44,787 nucleotides of DNA from Oscillospiraceae bacterium (GTDB taxonomy: Bacteria > Bacillota > Clostridia > Oscillospirales > Ruminococcaceae), in assembly GCA_015067025.1 (NCBI GenBank), contig SVNC01000016.1:1-44787 (forward strand). Direction: 5' to 3'. Shown here in pieces: positions 1-8,832 of this stretch. A model generated the notes under the pieces. It was not told the DNA's origin and did not search any database. It worked only from the letters and a program-made list of their open reading frames with translations. Position 1 is the stretch's first letter. Every line of letters begins with the position of its first letter. A program made the position numbers and the translations under genes.

Positions 1-2
1 TT

Positions 3-191
3 GAGATGCCGAAGCTGACACCCGAACTGCTGCGAGTGTTCATCCGCAGAATAGAGGTGTACGAGAAGTTCGAGAAATATTCCCGAACAGCAGGCAACCC
101 GATCCGCATACACTACGCCTTCCGACTTCCCGAACAGGAAGGCATCCCTGCCATCGAAGTCCTCACACAACCTACTGCAAAAACTGCATAA
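3..191 (+). pseudogene. C-terminal fragment of a large serine recombinase (DUF4368-like tail)
   Basis: The reading frame is open to the left edge of the window, so only the last 60 or so residues are visible. The segment LTPELLRVFIRRIEVYEK followed by IRIHYAF resembles the C-terminal DUF4368-type tail of large serine recombinases of Firmicutes conjugative and mobilizable elements. No catalytic domain is in view. The gene could be intact upstream, so 'fragment' refers only to what this window holds. It ends just before a hairpin and is followed by core-type genes on the other strand, which makes this a possible right edge of an integrated element. Identification is from memory of the family pattern. 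Confidence 0.6.
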
Positions 192-199
192 AAAGTAAT

Positions 200-227
200 A
201 ACCGGAAGGTTTTTACACCTTCCGGTT
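200..227. terminator. 10-bp hairpin between recombinase tail and small hypothetical gene
   Basis: AACCGGAAGG pairs with CCTTCCGGTT around an 8-nt loop. It lies just after the recombinase stop codon. On the minus strand it is followed by ATTACTTTTT, so it could also end transcription of the minus-strand genes to its right. Coordinates may be off by one base. Confidence 0.6.
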
Positions 228-285
228 ACATACCACCCACTAATTCTCCGTTAAGAACATCACGGATATCGCAAGGGATTTTTTA

Positions 286-564
286 TCAGTTATTTTTTTC
301 AAGCCAGATGCTTGCTACATCGAGTGCCTCATAAAGACTGCCTCTTTCGCTTGTCTTTGTGATAAGCTCAGTTACGGGTACTGTGGGATCTGTGTGCATG
401 AGCTGGACTCTTGTCTTATCCGCAACCTCAAGATCCTTTACCTTGTGTGTTGATAAGATCGTAAGCATTGCTACAAACTTATCAGACATATTTCCGTAAT
501 AAATTACATTGTCCTTTCTTACAAGGGGAAAACCCTTATAAGTGAAAAATTCCTGCTGTGTCAT
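286..564 (-). CDS. small conserved-looking hypothetical protein
   Basis: A 92-residue soluble protein beginning MTQQEFFTYKGFPLVRKDN. A longer frame starts at a GTG at 579, but that GTG lies inside the GGAGG ribosome binding site; the ATG at 564 sits 8 nt after GGAGG and is the better start. There is no signal peptide or membrane segment. The middle (YYGNMSDKFVAMLTIL) and end (YEALDVASIWLEKN) look like a compact alpha/beta fold. It follows the DUF4340 gene on the same strand with about 90 bp between them and no clear terminator, so it may be the last gene of that operon. I do not recognise the family. Confidence 0.7.
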   Translation of the reverse strand: MTQQEFFTYKGFPLVRKDNVIYYGNMSDKFVAMLTILSTHKVKDLEVADKTRVQLMHTDPTVPVTELITKTSERGSLYEALDVASIWLEKNN

Positions 565-655
565 ATATATAACCTCCACCGCCGCACAAACGGTGTGATA
601 TAAAAGCGGATCTGTGTGCGTTTATTTCAGATCTCACTTATAATGATTACGCATA

Positions 656-2137
656 TCAGAATTCGTCAAGTATTTCTCCGCCTGATAAAAGTGCTTCAAG
701 ATTTTGTAACAATCTTGTGGCGTACATCTGACGAACCTTGTATCTTACGTCGCCGTTTACAACGATTATGCAGGTTCTGTCCTGTTCGGAGGAATAGAAC
801 TCTACCTTGTCTTCACCTTCATCGTCCTCACGATAATCGTAAGTAAATCCTGCTACAAATTTATTATCAGGTGTGAGATCTTCGATATATATCTCCTCTG
901 CATAAGCAGATAAAAGATACTGGTAGAAATCCTTGAACTTTGCTCTGTTTACAACTTCGCCGTTGTATTCGATTTTGGACTCGTCTGCATCACCGATGAT
1001 CTTGAACTCGTATTCCTTACCATCGGTATCCTTTACCGTAACGTCATCCACATAGTAGATATAAGGTGTAAGGAAAAGTCTGTAAAGAATATCCTCAGGC
1101 TTAATTGTAAGCCAGGGAAGGCTATCGGGAAGGAATACGTATATAACGTCCTTGCCTGTTACCATACCGTAATAGCCCGATACGTACTTTGTTTCCTTGC
1201 CTGTTTCTTCATCAGTTTCTACTGTGTATAAGGCATCTCCGATATAAAGCTTAGTTACCTCTTCTTCATTTGCTACCATTGTAACAACGCAGGCAGGATC
1301 ATCAAAACCGTATTTTTTCTTATCATCCTCTGTAGGCTTTACAACCGCCACATCGGAAGCAGAAATACCGAACATACCGTAAACTATGTCCATATCCTTT
1401 TCATCATCTGCAAGAATATTGTTATGGCTGGACATAGCGTAGCTTACGTAAACAGACTGAAATTCTTTATCAGTTTCCTCTTCCAGCTTATCGAGTACAA
1501 GATCGTTTGCAAGATCGGGTCTTTCGATACGGATACGGTTTACAATATCATTTTCTGAATCAAAGCTATCAACAAGCGTTGCCAGCTGAACGTAGTCAAG
1601 TTCTTCTGAAAAGGCAAATTTAAGACTGCTGTCAGATACAAGATATACCGTATTGCTGTCTTCCGTCTTAAAGTACCAGGCGTTTTCACCTAAGTTCTTC
1701 ATACCGATAACGCAGTTTACAGGTTCAAACTTGTTATCCTTGAAGGTCATTGCAATGGTTGCAGTAGGCTCATTAAAGCCGTACTTTGCAAGGTCCTCTG
1801 CGTCGTCTTCAACCTTCATCTTAGCGTCAATAACGCCCGCTTTTCCCATTGTATTGCCGTAAGCGTCATTGTTTGCATACTCCTGCGGTATGCCGTCCGT
1901 TCCCCACTTCTCGCTACCCAAACGGTCAATTGTGAACTCGTCTGTTTCGTTCTTTATAGTAAGGGAGAGAATGTCATCAGTCTTATAGGATAATACAGAT
2001 ATCTTTTCACTACCTGAAGAAGTGTTACTGCCTGCTGTATCATCTATAGGCTTTGTCAGCACCAGTGCAAGCGTTGCAGCACCAAGCACCGCAATACCCG
2101 CTGCTGAAGCTATAAGAATTTTTGCGTTCTTTTTCAT
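656..2137 (-). CDS. DUF4340 domain-containing membrane-anchored protein
   Basis: A 493-residue protein with one N-terminal membrane segment (about residues 7-28, ILIASAAGIAVLGAATLALVL) and a large acidic domain rich in D, E, K and Y that should lie outside the membrane. The repeated pattern of beta-rich segments of the type YGFNEPTATIAMTF and YGFDDPACVVTMV is typical of DUF4340, which usually accompanies GldG-like proteins in ABC systems. AGAGGA lies 6 nt before the ATG. It starts 17 bp after the gldG-like gene and is the fourth gene of the ABC unit. A role as extracytoplasmic accessory subunit is inferred from context. Confidence 0.85.
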   Translation of the reverse strand: MKKNAKILIASAAGIAVLGAATLALVLTKPIDDTAGSNTSSGSEKISVLSYKTDDILSLTIKNETDEFTIDRLGSEKWGTDGIPQEYANNDAYGNTMGKAGVIDAKMKVEDDAEDLAKYGFNEPTATIAMTFKDNKFEPVNCVIGMKNLGENAWYFKTEDSNTVYLVSDSSLKFAFSEELDYVQLATLVDSFDSENDIVNRIRIERPDLANDLVLDKLEEETDKEFQSVYVSYAMSSHNNILADDEKDMDIVYGMFGISASDVAVVKPTEDDKKKYGFDDPACVVTMVANEEEVTKLYIGDALYTVETDEETGKETKYVSGYYGMVTGKDVIYVFLPDSLPWLTIKPEDILYRLFLTPYIYYVDDVTVKDTDGKEYEFKIIGDADESKIEYNGEVVNRAKFKDFYQYLLSAYAEEIYIEDLTPDNKFVAGFTYDYREDDEGEDKVEFYSSEQDRTCIIVVNGDVRYKVRQMYATRLLQNLEALLSGGEILDEF

Positions 2138-2154
2138 TTATTATCCTCTTAATA

Positions 2155-3747
2155 TTATTTGTGAATTCTTCTTGCCCAGATGATAACACCTGCAATTATA
2201 AGTGCAAGAGGAAGAATTGCTACGAATATAATAACAAGAGTCGTTTTCTGTGCCTCTGTTATTTCGTAGGTCGTAGTGCCGTAGCCCTTGGGAGTGAGAG
2301 TAATGCCCTCTTCCTTATTACAGCTTACGTTGAAGATATTCATAATAAACTGTGCATTGTTTGCCTGAGGAGACGTGAGGAAGGAAACGTTGAGCATTTC
2401 CATACCGCCGAGTGTTATGATACGGCTTGTACAAGGAATAGTACCGTTTTCAAATCTTGTCTTTGTAGACTGTACGATAACACCGTAAGATTTCTTCACG
2501 TCGTTTTCGCCCGGCTCCCAATTATCGCCTGCATCGTGCGGTCTTATAACTGCACCGCCGTAGGTTGAAAGAAGTATCTGAGTCTGCATATTGCCGTAGC
2601 CTTCCCACTTTGGAACTACTGCACTCATATTATCGCCAAAGATGGGTGATTCGTTTGTGAGCTTATCAAAATCAGAGGTTTCAAGTCTTAACATCTGATA
2701 CGTTCTCCTGGTTTCATAAGCGTAGTTTGCGTCTGTCTGATAGAGCAGACCCTTTTCTACCTTAAGTCCCCAGTCATCAAGCAGGCCGTCAATGTTAGGA
2801 GAATCGCCAAGCTTAGGGTTTGACGCATAGATGAAATTCTTACCGAACTTACCGTTGTTGTCAAGCCACGTATCAATCTTGTTGATTACTTCAACAGAAT
2901 AGTCGCTGGTAGGACCGAAGCTGAATACGAAATCAAATTCATCGCTTATCTTGTCTGTAAGACCGATATCAATTGTTTCTATGATATAGCTGTTTGTTTC
3001 AAGAAGCTGAGTAAGCACCTGATTGTCGGTTTCGCCAAAGCCTGTAAGTACTGCTACCTTTACGGGATCCTTATCGGATACGTTCATAATAGCAGATACT
3101 GCAGCCTGCTCACAGTTTGCTTCTATCTTTTCAGGAACATACTGACCGAAATACTGTAAGTACTGCTGACTGTAGGTGATTGAAAGATACTCGTCATAAT
3201 TAAGCACCTTTACACGCTTTGTGCTTTTGCTTTCTACTATTATCTGATCAGAGGTGAGAGTTTCCTTATAGTTTGCCTGAAAACCGGGATTTGCTACTAC
3301 ATTTACATAGTTTAAAGTAAATCTGTCGTTGCAGTTTACGATCTTCTTAAGGATCTCGTTTGTCTGGTAGTAATATTCACTACCGCTTACAAATGCACTT
3401 TCTTCACTTGTTACTGTGATGACGATATCATCATCCACCTTTGAAAGATATTCCGCTGTATCGCCCTCGATCGAGTAAAGACCTGAATCGGTAAGGTCAG
3501 CCTGTACTGAAAATCTTTCGCCGAGCATTGTGATAACTACGTTGATAAGCACCACAACTACTATACAGATAACTGTGAATAATACGGATAAACCACCGTA
3601 TTTGAGCTTTTTATTCTTAAAAGGGTTGAAGGAATTTTTGCTCTTTGCCTTCTTTTCTTCTTTAACTTCTTTTACTTCTTTTACTTCTTTCGTTTCTGTA
3701 ACAGAAGCTTCTTCTGTTTTTACGTTATTTTTTTCGTTCTTGCTCAT
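2155..3747 (-). CDS. GldG-like ABC transporter auxiliary protein
   Basis: A 530-residue protein with a charged, low-complexity N-terminus (a run of VKEVKEVKEEKKAK at about residues 20-35), a membrane segment at about 51-75, a large extracytoplasmic domain, and a C-terminal membrane segment (about 503-524) ending in RRIHK. This is the layout of GldG/ABC_transp_aux proteins. They are co-transcribed with an ABC permease and ATPase and, in Bacteroidetes, are tied to gliding; in Firmicutes the substrate is unknown. A clear AAAGGAG lies 8 nt before the ATG. It sits between the permease and DUF4340 genes with short gaps, consistent with one complex. Confidence 0.85.
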   Translation of the reverse strand: MSKNEKNNVKTEEASVTETKEVKEVKEVKEEKKAKSKNSFNPFKNKKLKYGGLSVLFTVICIVVVVLINVVITMLGERFSVQADLTDSGLYSIEGDTAEYLSKVDDDIVITVTSEESAFVSGSEYYYQTNEILKKIVNCNDRFTLNYVNVVANPGFQANYKETLTSDQIIVESKSTKRVKVLNYDEYLSITYSQQYLQYFGQYVPEKIEANCEQAAVSAIMNVSDKDPVKVAVLTGFGETDNQVLTQLLETNSYIIETIDIGLTDKISDEFDFVFSFGPTSDYSVEVINKIDTWLDNNGKFGKNFIYASNPKLGDSPNIDGLLDDWGLKVEKGLLYQTDANYAYETRRTYQMLRLETSDFDKLTNESPIFGDNMSAVVPKWEGYGNMQTQILLSTYGGAVIRPHDAGDNWEPGENDVKKSYGVIVQSTKTRFENGTIPCTSRIITLGGMEMLNVSFLTSPQANNAQFIMNIFNVSCNKEEGITLTPKGYGTTTYEITEAQKTTLVIIFVAILPLALIIAGVIIWARRIHK

Positions 3748-3769
3748 TTACTATACTCCTTTCCTTAGT

Positions 3770-4474
3770 TTACGCCCAACGCTTTTTCTCAAGCACTCTG
3801 ACGGTGAGGAATAAGAATATAAAGATTACACTGAGGAAGAAGATAACACTCGATAAACTGAATATTCCGTTTGTGATCTCTACGTATCTTGAGTAGATGG
3901 AAATACTGCCGATTACTGTCTTTACTATTCCTGCAGGTATTACGTTGATAAGAGTATCAAGAAGCAGTACCATAAGGTTAATAAAGAAGCTGCCTATTGC
4001 CGCTATCATCTGGTTTTCGGTAAGAGCAGACACGAAAAGTCCGCCTGATACGAATATACCGCCGAGCAGTAAGAGTCCAACGGTGTTACCCCAGATGGGA
4101 AGCCATGAAACCTTTGCAAAGCTGGACATTACAAAGCCGTAAACGGGCATTACTGCAACGCCTGCCACAAAGATAGCGTATGCCGCTAAAAACTTACCCA
4201 TAACAATGCTGAAAAGACTTATGGGTGCTGTTAAAGTCAGCTGGTCTGTCTTTTGTTTTTTGTCCTCTGATAAAAGTCTCATTGTAAGTAAGGGTACAAA
4301 TACCATAAGTACAATGAACATCATTAAGAATACCGATGACATATCTGTTGTTCCCACATCCAGGGAGAACATCCAGAAGAATACGCCTGAAAAGGCGTAA
4401 AATATAGCAAGGAACACATATCCTAAGGGAGATGTGAAATATGCTCTCAGTTCTCTTTTAAATATTGCAAGCAT
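3770..4474 (-). CDS. ABC-2 type permease (GldF-like)
   Basis: A 234-residue polytopic protein with about six hydrophobic helices. It begins MLAIFKRELRAYFTSPLGYV, the typical opening of ABC-2 permeases in which a cytoplasmic stretch ends in TSPLGYVF. After helix 2 there is a charged loop (RLLSEDKKQKTDQLTLTAP) that is a hallmark of the GldF/NosY type, with the 'DQLL-TAP' pattern. AAAGGCGG precedes the start. It is encoded directly after the ATPase and before the GldG-like gene, so it should form the membrane channel of this system. Substrate unknown. Confidence 0.88.
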   Translation of the reverse strand: MLAIFKRELRAYFTSPLGYVFLAIFYAFSGVFFWMFSLDVGTTDMSSVFLMMFIVLMVFVPLLTMRLLSEDKKQKTDQLTLTAPISLFSIVMGKFLAAYAIFVAGVAVMPVYGFVMSSFAKVSWLPIWGNTVGLLLLGGIFVSGGLFVSALTENQMIAAIGSFFINLMVLLLDTLINVIPAGIVKTVIGSISIYSRYVEITNGIFSLSSVIFFLSVIFIFLFLTVRVLEKKRWA

Positions 4475-4494
4475 TTATTATTCCGCCTTTCAGA

Positions 4495-5475
4495 TTATTT
4501 CTTTTTGCCTTTGGGATTTTCGTCGTCTATATTACCATAGATATCGCCTGTGGTTATCTTTAAGAAGATCTCTTCAAGAGTAAGCTCACTGGACTTCATC
4601 ATAAGTAATGGGTAGTTTCTTGAAGCAAGACGCTTTGAAACCTCTCGTCTTATGTCGTTACCTTCCTTTGCATTGAGGAAGAATTCGCTGACACCGGGCT
4701 CTACGTTTTCTCTGTTTATGCGTACATCCTGCATATTAGGGATAGTAGATAAAAGCTTTCTGATCTCGGCAGGGTTGCCCTCTGCTCTTACGATAAGCTT
4801 GTGATCACCTGAAAGGTTCTGTACAAGCTTGTCGGAAGTGTCGTTAGCTACAAGCTTACCACGGTTGATAATTACTATCTTGTCACACACTGCCTGAACC
4901 TCGGGAAGAATGTGGCTTGACAGAATTACCGTATGGTTCTTACCAAGCTTTTTGATAAGTGAACGTATCTCAATTATCTGCTTGGGGTCGAGACCTACCG
5001 TAGGTTCGTCAAGGATAAGTACGGGGGGGTTGCCTACAAGTGCCTGTGCAACGCCTACACGCTGTTTGTAACCCTTTGAAAGGTTCTTGATAACACGGTT
5101 CTTTACCTCCGTTATCTTTACAAGCTCACATATTTCGCCAAGGTGTGACTTTATCGGAAGCTTGCACTTTTTGAGGCTGTAAACGAACTTTAAATATTCC
5201 ATTACAGTCATATCAAGGTAAAGGGGAGGCTGTTCGGGAAGATAACCGATAAGCTTCTTAGCCTTTACGGGGTCTTCGAGGATATCGATACCGTTTATGA
5301 GTGCCTGTCCCTCTGTACTTGAAAGATAGCCGGTAAGGATATTCATAGTTGTTGATTTACCTGCACCGTTAGGTCCTAAAAAGCCGAGTATCTGACCATC
5401 CTCTGCAACGAAGGAAACGTTATCCACTGCAACTTTTGAACCGTAACGCTTTGTAAGATTTTTAACTTCAATCAT
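4495..5475 (-). CDS. ABC transporter ATP-binding protein (GldA-like)
   Basis: A 326-residue ATPase with Walker A GPNGAGKST (about residues 34-42), ABC signature LSKGYKQRV, Walker B VLILDEP and the switch histidine in LSSHIL. The C-terminal 100 residues form the extension typical of ABC-2 export ATPases. AAGGAG precedes the ATG. First gene of the unit ATPase-permease-GldG-DUF4340; the 97-bp gap to ribF upstream holds only a short GC hairpin, so read-through from the large translation operon is possible. The ABC ATPase call is certain; its pairing with GldF/GldG is from gene order. Confidence 0.93.
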   Translation of the reverse strand: MIEVKNLTKRYGSKVAVDNVSFVAEDGQILGFLGPNGAGKSTTMNILTGYLSSTEGQALINGIDILEDPVKAKKLIGYLPEQPPLYLDMTVMEYLKFVYSLKKCKLPIKSHLGEICELVKITEVKNRVIKNLSKGYKQRVGVAQALVGNPPVLILDEPTVGLDPKQIIEIRSLIKKLGKNHTVILSSHILPEVQAVCDKIVIINRGKLVANDTSDKLVQNLSGDHKLIVRAEGNPAEIRKLLSTIPNMQDVRINRENVEPGVSEFFLNAKEGNDIRREVSKRLASRNYPLLMMKSSELTLEEIFLKITTGDIYGNIDDENPKGKKK

Positions 5476-5502
5476 TGAACTGCTCCTTAATGGAAGTTTT
5501 TA

Positions 5503-5516
5503 GCCGGAGATCCGGC
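5503..5516 (-). other. short GC hairpin between ribF and ABC ATPase
   Basis: GCCGG/CCGGC with a 4-nt loop, followed on the minus strand by TAAAAAC. It is too short and its T-tract too weak to call a firm terminator; it may be a weak ribF terminator or part of the leader of the ABC genes. Confidence 0.35.
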
Positions 5517-5572
5517 AATTATCTTTTTTAGTTTAAACCTGCAAAGTGAAACCTATGTGACAGCAAGGTGTT

Positions 5573-6463
5573 TTATTGCTGTGCTGAGAGCTTATCCTTG
5601 TGAAGCTGTTCTTTAAGAGCTTCAGTATCCTTGAATTTCTTCTCAGGACGGATAAAGGAGAGCAGGCTCACTTTGACTTTCTGTCCGTATAAGTCCCCGT
5701 CATAGCCCAGTATATGAGTTTCTGCCAGAGGCTTATTCTTATAGTTTACCGTTGGTTTTACCCCTATATTTGTAATAGAGGGATAAACCCTATCACCTAT
5801 AAAGGTAATGCTTTTATATGCACCGAAAAGAGGTATCACCATATTTTCGGGGTATATCTGATTTATTGTGGGGTAGCCCAGCGTTCTGCCTATTCTGTTT
5901 CCGCTTACGACCTCTTCATATATGGAAAATTCGTAGCCTAAAAGTCTGTTTGCTTTTTCAACATCACCATTTTTAATGAGGTTTTTTATGACCGTTGAAT
6001 GTATGATACATCCGTCACTGCTGAAGGGTGGTATGATTATTACGTCAATACCGTACTTTTCGCATATCTTCTTAAAGCTTACAGAATCACAGTCTGCACC
6101 TGCACCGAGTCTGAAGTCAAAGCCGTACACCACAAGCTTTGCATTCATTATCTTTATAAGGATCTTTGTTACAAAATCCTCGCCTGTATAATCTCTCACG
6201 CTGTTGAAATCGGGAGAATATATATACTCTACTCCTGCCATATCGAGAAGGCTGAGCTTCATATCATTGGACAGAAGATTTTCTACCTTTTCTCTTTTAG
6301 GCAGTGCCGTATCACTGTGAAAAGTGAACATAGCCGAATGGAGTCCCTCTTTGTGAAAGGTTTCCATTACCACCTGTATATGCCCTAAATGAAGCCCATC
6401 GAAAAAGCCCAGAGCAACTGCCGTAGGAGGTAGCGGTATTAAGTTGTCGGTAATATCTATCAA
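5573..6463 (-). CDS. ribF: bifunctional riboflavin kinase / FAD synthetase
   Basis: Converts riboflavin to FMN and FMN to FAD. The N-terminal nucleotidyltransferase domain shows ALGFFDGLHLGH (HxGH-type motif, about residue 20), and the C-terminal riboflavin kinase domain shows GRTLGYPTIN. With the TTG at 6463 the protein has 296 residues, close to the usual 300-310. I choose this TTG because AAGAGG lies 7 nt before it; an upstream TTG at 6481 has no ribosome binding site. It is the last gene of the rimP-to-ribF unit, after truB as in many Firmicutes. Confidence 0.9.
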   Translation of the reverse strand: MIDITDNLIPLPPTAVALGFFDGLHLGHIQVVMETFHKEGLHSAMFTFHSDTALPKREKVENLLSNDMKLSLLDMAGVEYIYSPDFNSVRDYTGEDFVTKILIKIMNAKLVVYGFDFRLGAGADCDSVSFKKICEKYGIDVIIIPPFSSDGCIIHSTVIKNLIKNGDVEKANRLLGYEFSIYEEVVSGNRIGRTLGYPTINQIYPENMVIPLFGAYKSITFIGDRVYPSITNIGVKPTVNYKNKPLAETHILGYDGDLYGQKVKVSLLSFIRPEKKFKDTEALKEQLHKDKLSAQQ

Positions 6464-6489
6464 TGCTCTGCCTCTTTTCAAAAAAGCTT

Positions 6490-7410
6490 TTAACTTAGTA
6501 CGTTAAGGTATTTTATCCTGATGCCTGCTTCGTTATCAATATAAGCCGTTCCTAAAAATACGTTGTCGCCGTCATATACGGCAAGGTCTGTATTTTCAGG
6601 GTAGCTTATACCCATCCTCATAGTATCAAGAACGACACCATTAATAAACATTTTTCTTTGCTTATCACTGAGAACGATTTTGTCATAGCAGGAAAAGAGC
6701 TTTTCCACAGGAATTATGATCTTCTCTATATCATCTGCCGTCATATTACGTAAAGCTTCAAGCTCTATGCAGTCACTAAGCGTAAATCCGCCCGAAAGGG
6801 TACGCTGAAGGCTTGTCATAACTGCACCCGTTCCAAGCTTTGCACCTATATCGCTGATAATGGTACGGATATACGTGCCCTTTGAGCAATGGATGTCAAG
6901 AATGCCTGTCCGTTCGTTTTCGTCATACGATAAAAGCTCTATCGAATGAACGGTTATCGGTCTTGCAGGTCTTTCGATCTCTATGCCCTGTCTTGCAAGC
7001 TCGTACAGTTTTTTTCCGCCTATCTTAACAGCAGAATACATAGGAGGAGTCTGCATAATATTACCCTGCATAGTACTCACTGCACTAAGCAGTCCATCCC
7101 TGCTTACTGCCTTATCACATTCGCTCAGTATCTCACCCCATATATCCTCTGTTTCAGAGGTAACGCCAAGCTTAAAGCCTGCCACGTATCTTTTATCAAG
7201 AGCGGGTATAAGGTCCGAAGTCTTTGCCGCTCTTCCGATGAATATAGGTAATACTCCCGTTGCCATCGGGTCAAGCGTACCACCGTGCCCTATCTTTCTT
7301 GTGGACGCCGCTCTTCTCGTTATCGCAATAACGTCAAAGGAGGTAAAATCCTGCGGTTTATTTATGCAGATTATTCCATTTAGATTGTTCGGATTATCTA
7401 TCCTGCTCAT
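6490..7410 (-). CDS. truB: tRNA pseudouridine(55) synthase
   Basis: Makes pseudouridine 55 in the T-loop of tRNAs. The protein has 306 residues, typical length. The catalytic motif GGTLDPMATGVLPI holds the active-site Asp; the opening GIICINKPQDFTSFD and the later KGTYIRTIISDIG are also typical of TruB. The start overlaps the end of nrnA in an ATGA junction (7407-7410), showing translational coupling. The C-terminal 60 residues look like a reduced PUA-type region. Confidence 0.95.
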   Translation of the reverse strand: MSRIDNPNNLNGIICINKPQDFTSFDVIAITRRAASTRKIGHGGTLDPMATGVLPIFIGRAAKTSDLIPALDKRYVAGFKLGVTSETEDIWGEILSECDKAVSRDGLLSAVSTMQGNIMQTPPMYSAVKIGGKKLYELARQGIEIERPARPITVHSIELLSYDENERTGILDIHCSKGTYIRTIISDIGAKLGTGAVMTSLQRTLSGGFTLSDCIELEALRNMTADDIEKIIIPVEKLFSCYDKIVLSDKQRKMFINGVVLDTMRMGISYPENTDLAVYDGDNVFLGTAYIDNEAGIRIKYLNVLS

Positions 7411-8366
7411 AACTGCTCTACCGCTTTTTCGATGATGGGTAAAAGCTTTGCTCTTACAAACTGGAGATTACCCTCTATCGTGCATCCTGCCGCTCTCGCG
7501 TGACCGCCCCCGCCGAATACACCGCATACCTCTGCGGCATTTATTGGCTCGGTACTTCTCATAGATACTTTAAATACGTTTTCTGCCTTCTGCTTTACGG
7601 TAACGCCTAGCACTACGCCCTCTATCTGACGGGGCAGGCTTGCAAGTCCGTTAAAGTCCTCCGTATCCACTCTGTCAGCAAATTCGTTTATAACGTCAAG
7701 AGTAAGCCATACGATAGCAATCTTGTCATCAGCTACAAATTCGATATCACGAAGTATTCTCTGCTCAAGCTCTATTCTGCCCTTTGACTTAAGATCAAAA
7801 AGCTGGTAATTGATCTCGCCATAGGGGAAATCATAAGCCATAAGCTCTCCTGCAATTCTGTGAGTGCGGGATGTGGTGTTTGTAAACTTAAAACAGCCTG
7901 TATCTGTAGCTATACCTGTATAAAGGCATGCCGCAACCTTGCCGTCTATTTCGACACCCATCTCTAATGCTATTTCGTAGATAAGCTCACAGGCAGCAGC
8001 CGCATCGGGATCAACAAAGGTATACTGTGCAAATTCCTTACGGGATTCGTGATGGTCGATGGCGAGCAGTATCTTATCGCCGTACTGCTCTTCAAGGGAG
8101 CCTAACAGCTTTGTATCTGCCACATCGACGCTGACTATTGTCTTTTCAGGGAAGTCCTGCTCTGTTACGGAGTCCTTTAGGAACGTCATTCGGCTTACCA
8201 CAGGATCGGCACAACGAACCTTCGCTCTTTTGCCCATATTCTGTAATATCCTGCACAGTCCGTAACCGCAACCTAAAGTATCGCCATCGGGATTTGCGTG
8301 ACACAGAATAAGAAAATCATCATTTTCTGAAAGTATCTGTGCCGCCTTTTTCTTGTCTGTCAACAT
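7407..8366 (-). CDS. nrnA: DHH/DHHA1 phosphoesterase, oligoribonuclease/pAp phosphatase
   Basis: Degrades short oligonucleotides and 3',5'-bisphosphonucleosides in Firmicutes. The protein has 319 residues. Metal-binding motifs are CHANPDGDT (about residue 22), VSVDVAD, and DHHES (the DHH signature); the C-terminal DHHA1 motif is GGGGHARAAG. GGAAGG precedes the ATG. It lies between rbfA and truB, the standard place for nrnA in Clostridia and Bacilli, and overlaps truB by 4 nt. Confidence 0.93.
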   Translation of the reverse strand: MLTDKKKAAQILSENDDFLILCHANPDGDTLGCGYGLCRILQNMGKRAKVRCADPVVSRMTFLKDSVTEQDFPEKTIVSVDVADTKLLGSLEEQYGDKILLAIDHHESRKEFAQYTFVDPDAAAACELIYEIALEMGVEIDGKVAACLYTGIATDTGCFKFTNTTSRTHRIAGELMAYDFPYGEINYQLFDLKSKGRIELEQRILRDIEFVADDKIAIVWLTLDVINEFADRVDTEDFNGLASLPRQIEGVVLGVTVKQKAENVFKVSMRSTEPINAAEVCGVFGGGGHARAAGCTIEGNLQFVRAKLLPIIEKAVEQL

Positions 8367-8389
8367 CCGGGTTATCCTTCCTATACTGG

Positions 8390-8758
8390 TTATTCTTCTG
8401 CCGTATCGTCTTCTCTTTTAGGAAGCTTACTGATAACATCGCTTATATGCTCGTAATAGTCCAGCGAATTATCGGGCAGAAAGATAAGCTCAGGGATCTT
8501 TCTCATTTTTATACGCTGATTAATTCTTTTCTTGAAAAAGCCTGCGGCTGTTTTAAGACATTCTACAGCGTCATCGGTCTTTTCACCGCCCTCTAAGGAG
8601 GAAATGTAGACCTTGCAGTAGGACAGGTCGTTTGTAAGCTCACAATGAGAAACGCTTACAAGTCCGTTTGCTATACGGCTGTCCTTTATATCACGGAGGG
8701 CAACGGATATTTCACGCTTTACATCCTCCGAAAGTCTGCTGATATTGAAATTTGCCAT
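8390..8758 (-). CDS. rbfA: ribosome-binding factor A
   Basis: A 122-residue protein needed for late 30S maturation. It shows the KH-like RbfA fold with KREISVALRDIKDSRI near the start, DLSYCKVYISSLEG in the middle and MRKIPELIFLPDNSLDY (family pattern R-x-P-x-L-x-F-x-x-D-x-S). AGAGG lies before the ATG. It is encoded between infB and nrnA, the conserved order. Confidence 0.94.
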   Translation of the reverse strand: MANFNISRLSEDVKREISVALRDIKDSRIANGLVSVSHCELTNDLSYCKVYISSLEGGEKTDDAVECLKTAAGFFKKRINQRIKMRKIPELIFLPDNSLDYYEHISDVISKLPKREDDTAEE

Positions 8759-8832
8759 TTTTACACCTCTTTACTGTGTTTTCCCGACTGCTCCGAAAAT
8801 ATTCAGAACAGCCGCGAAAACTACTGTCGGGT

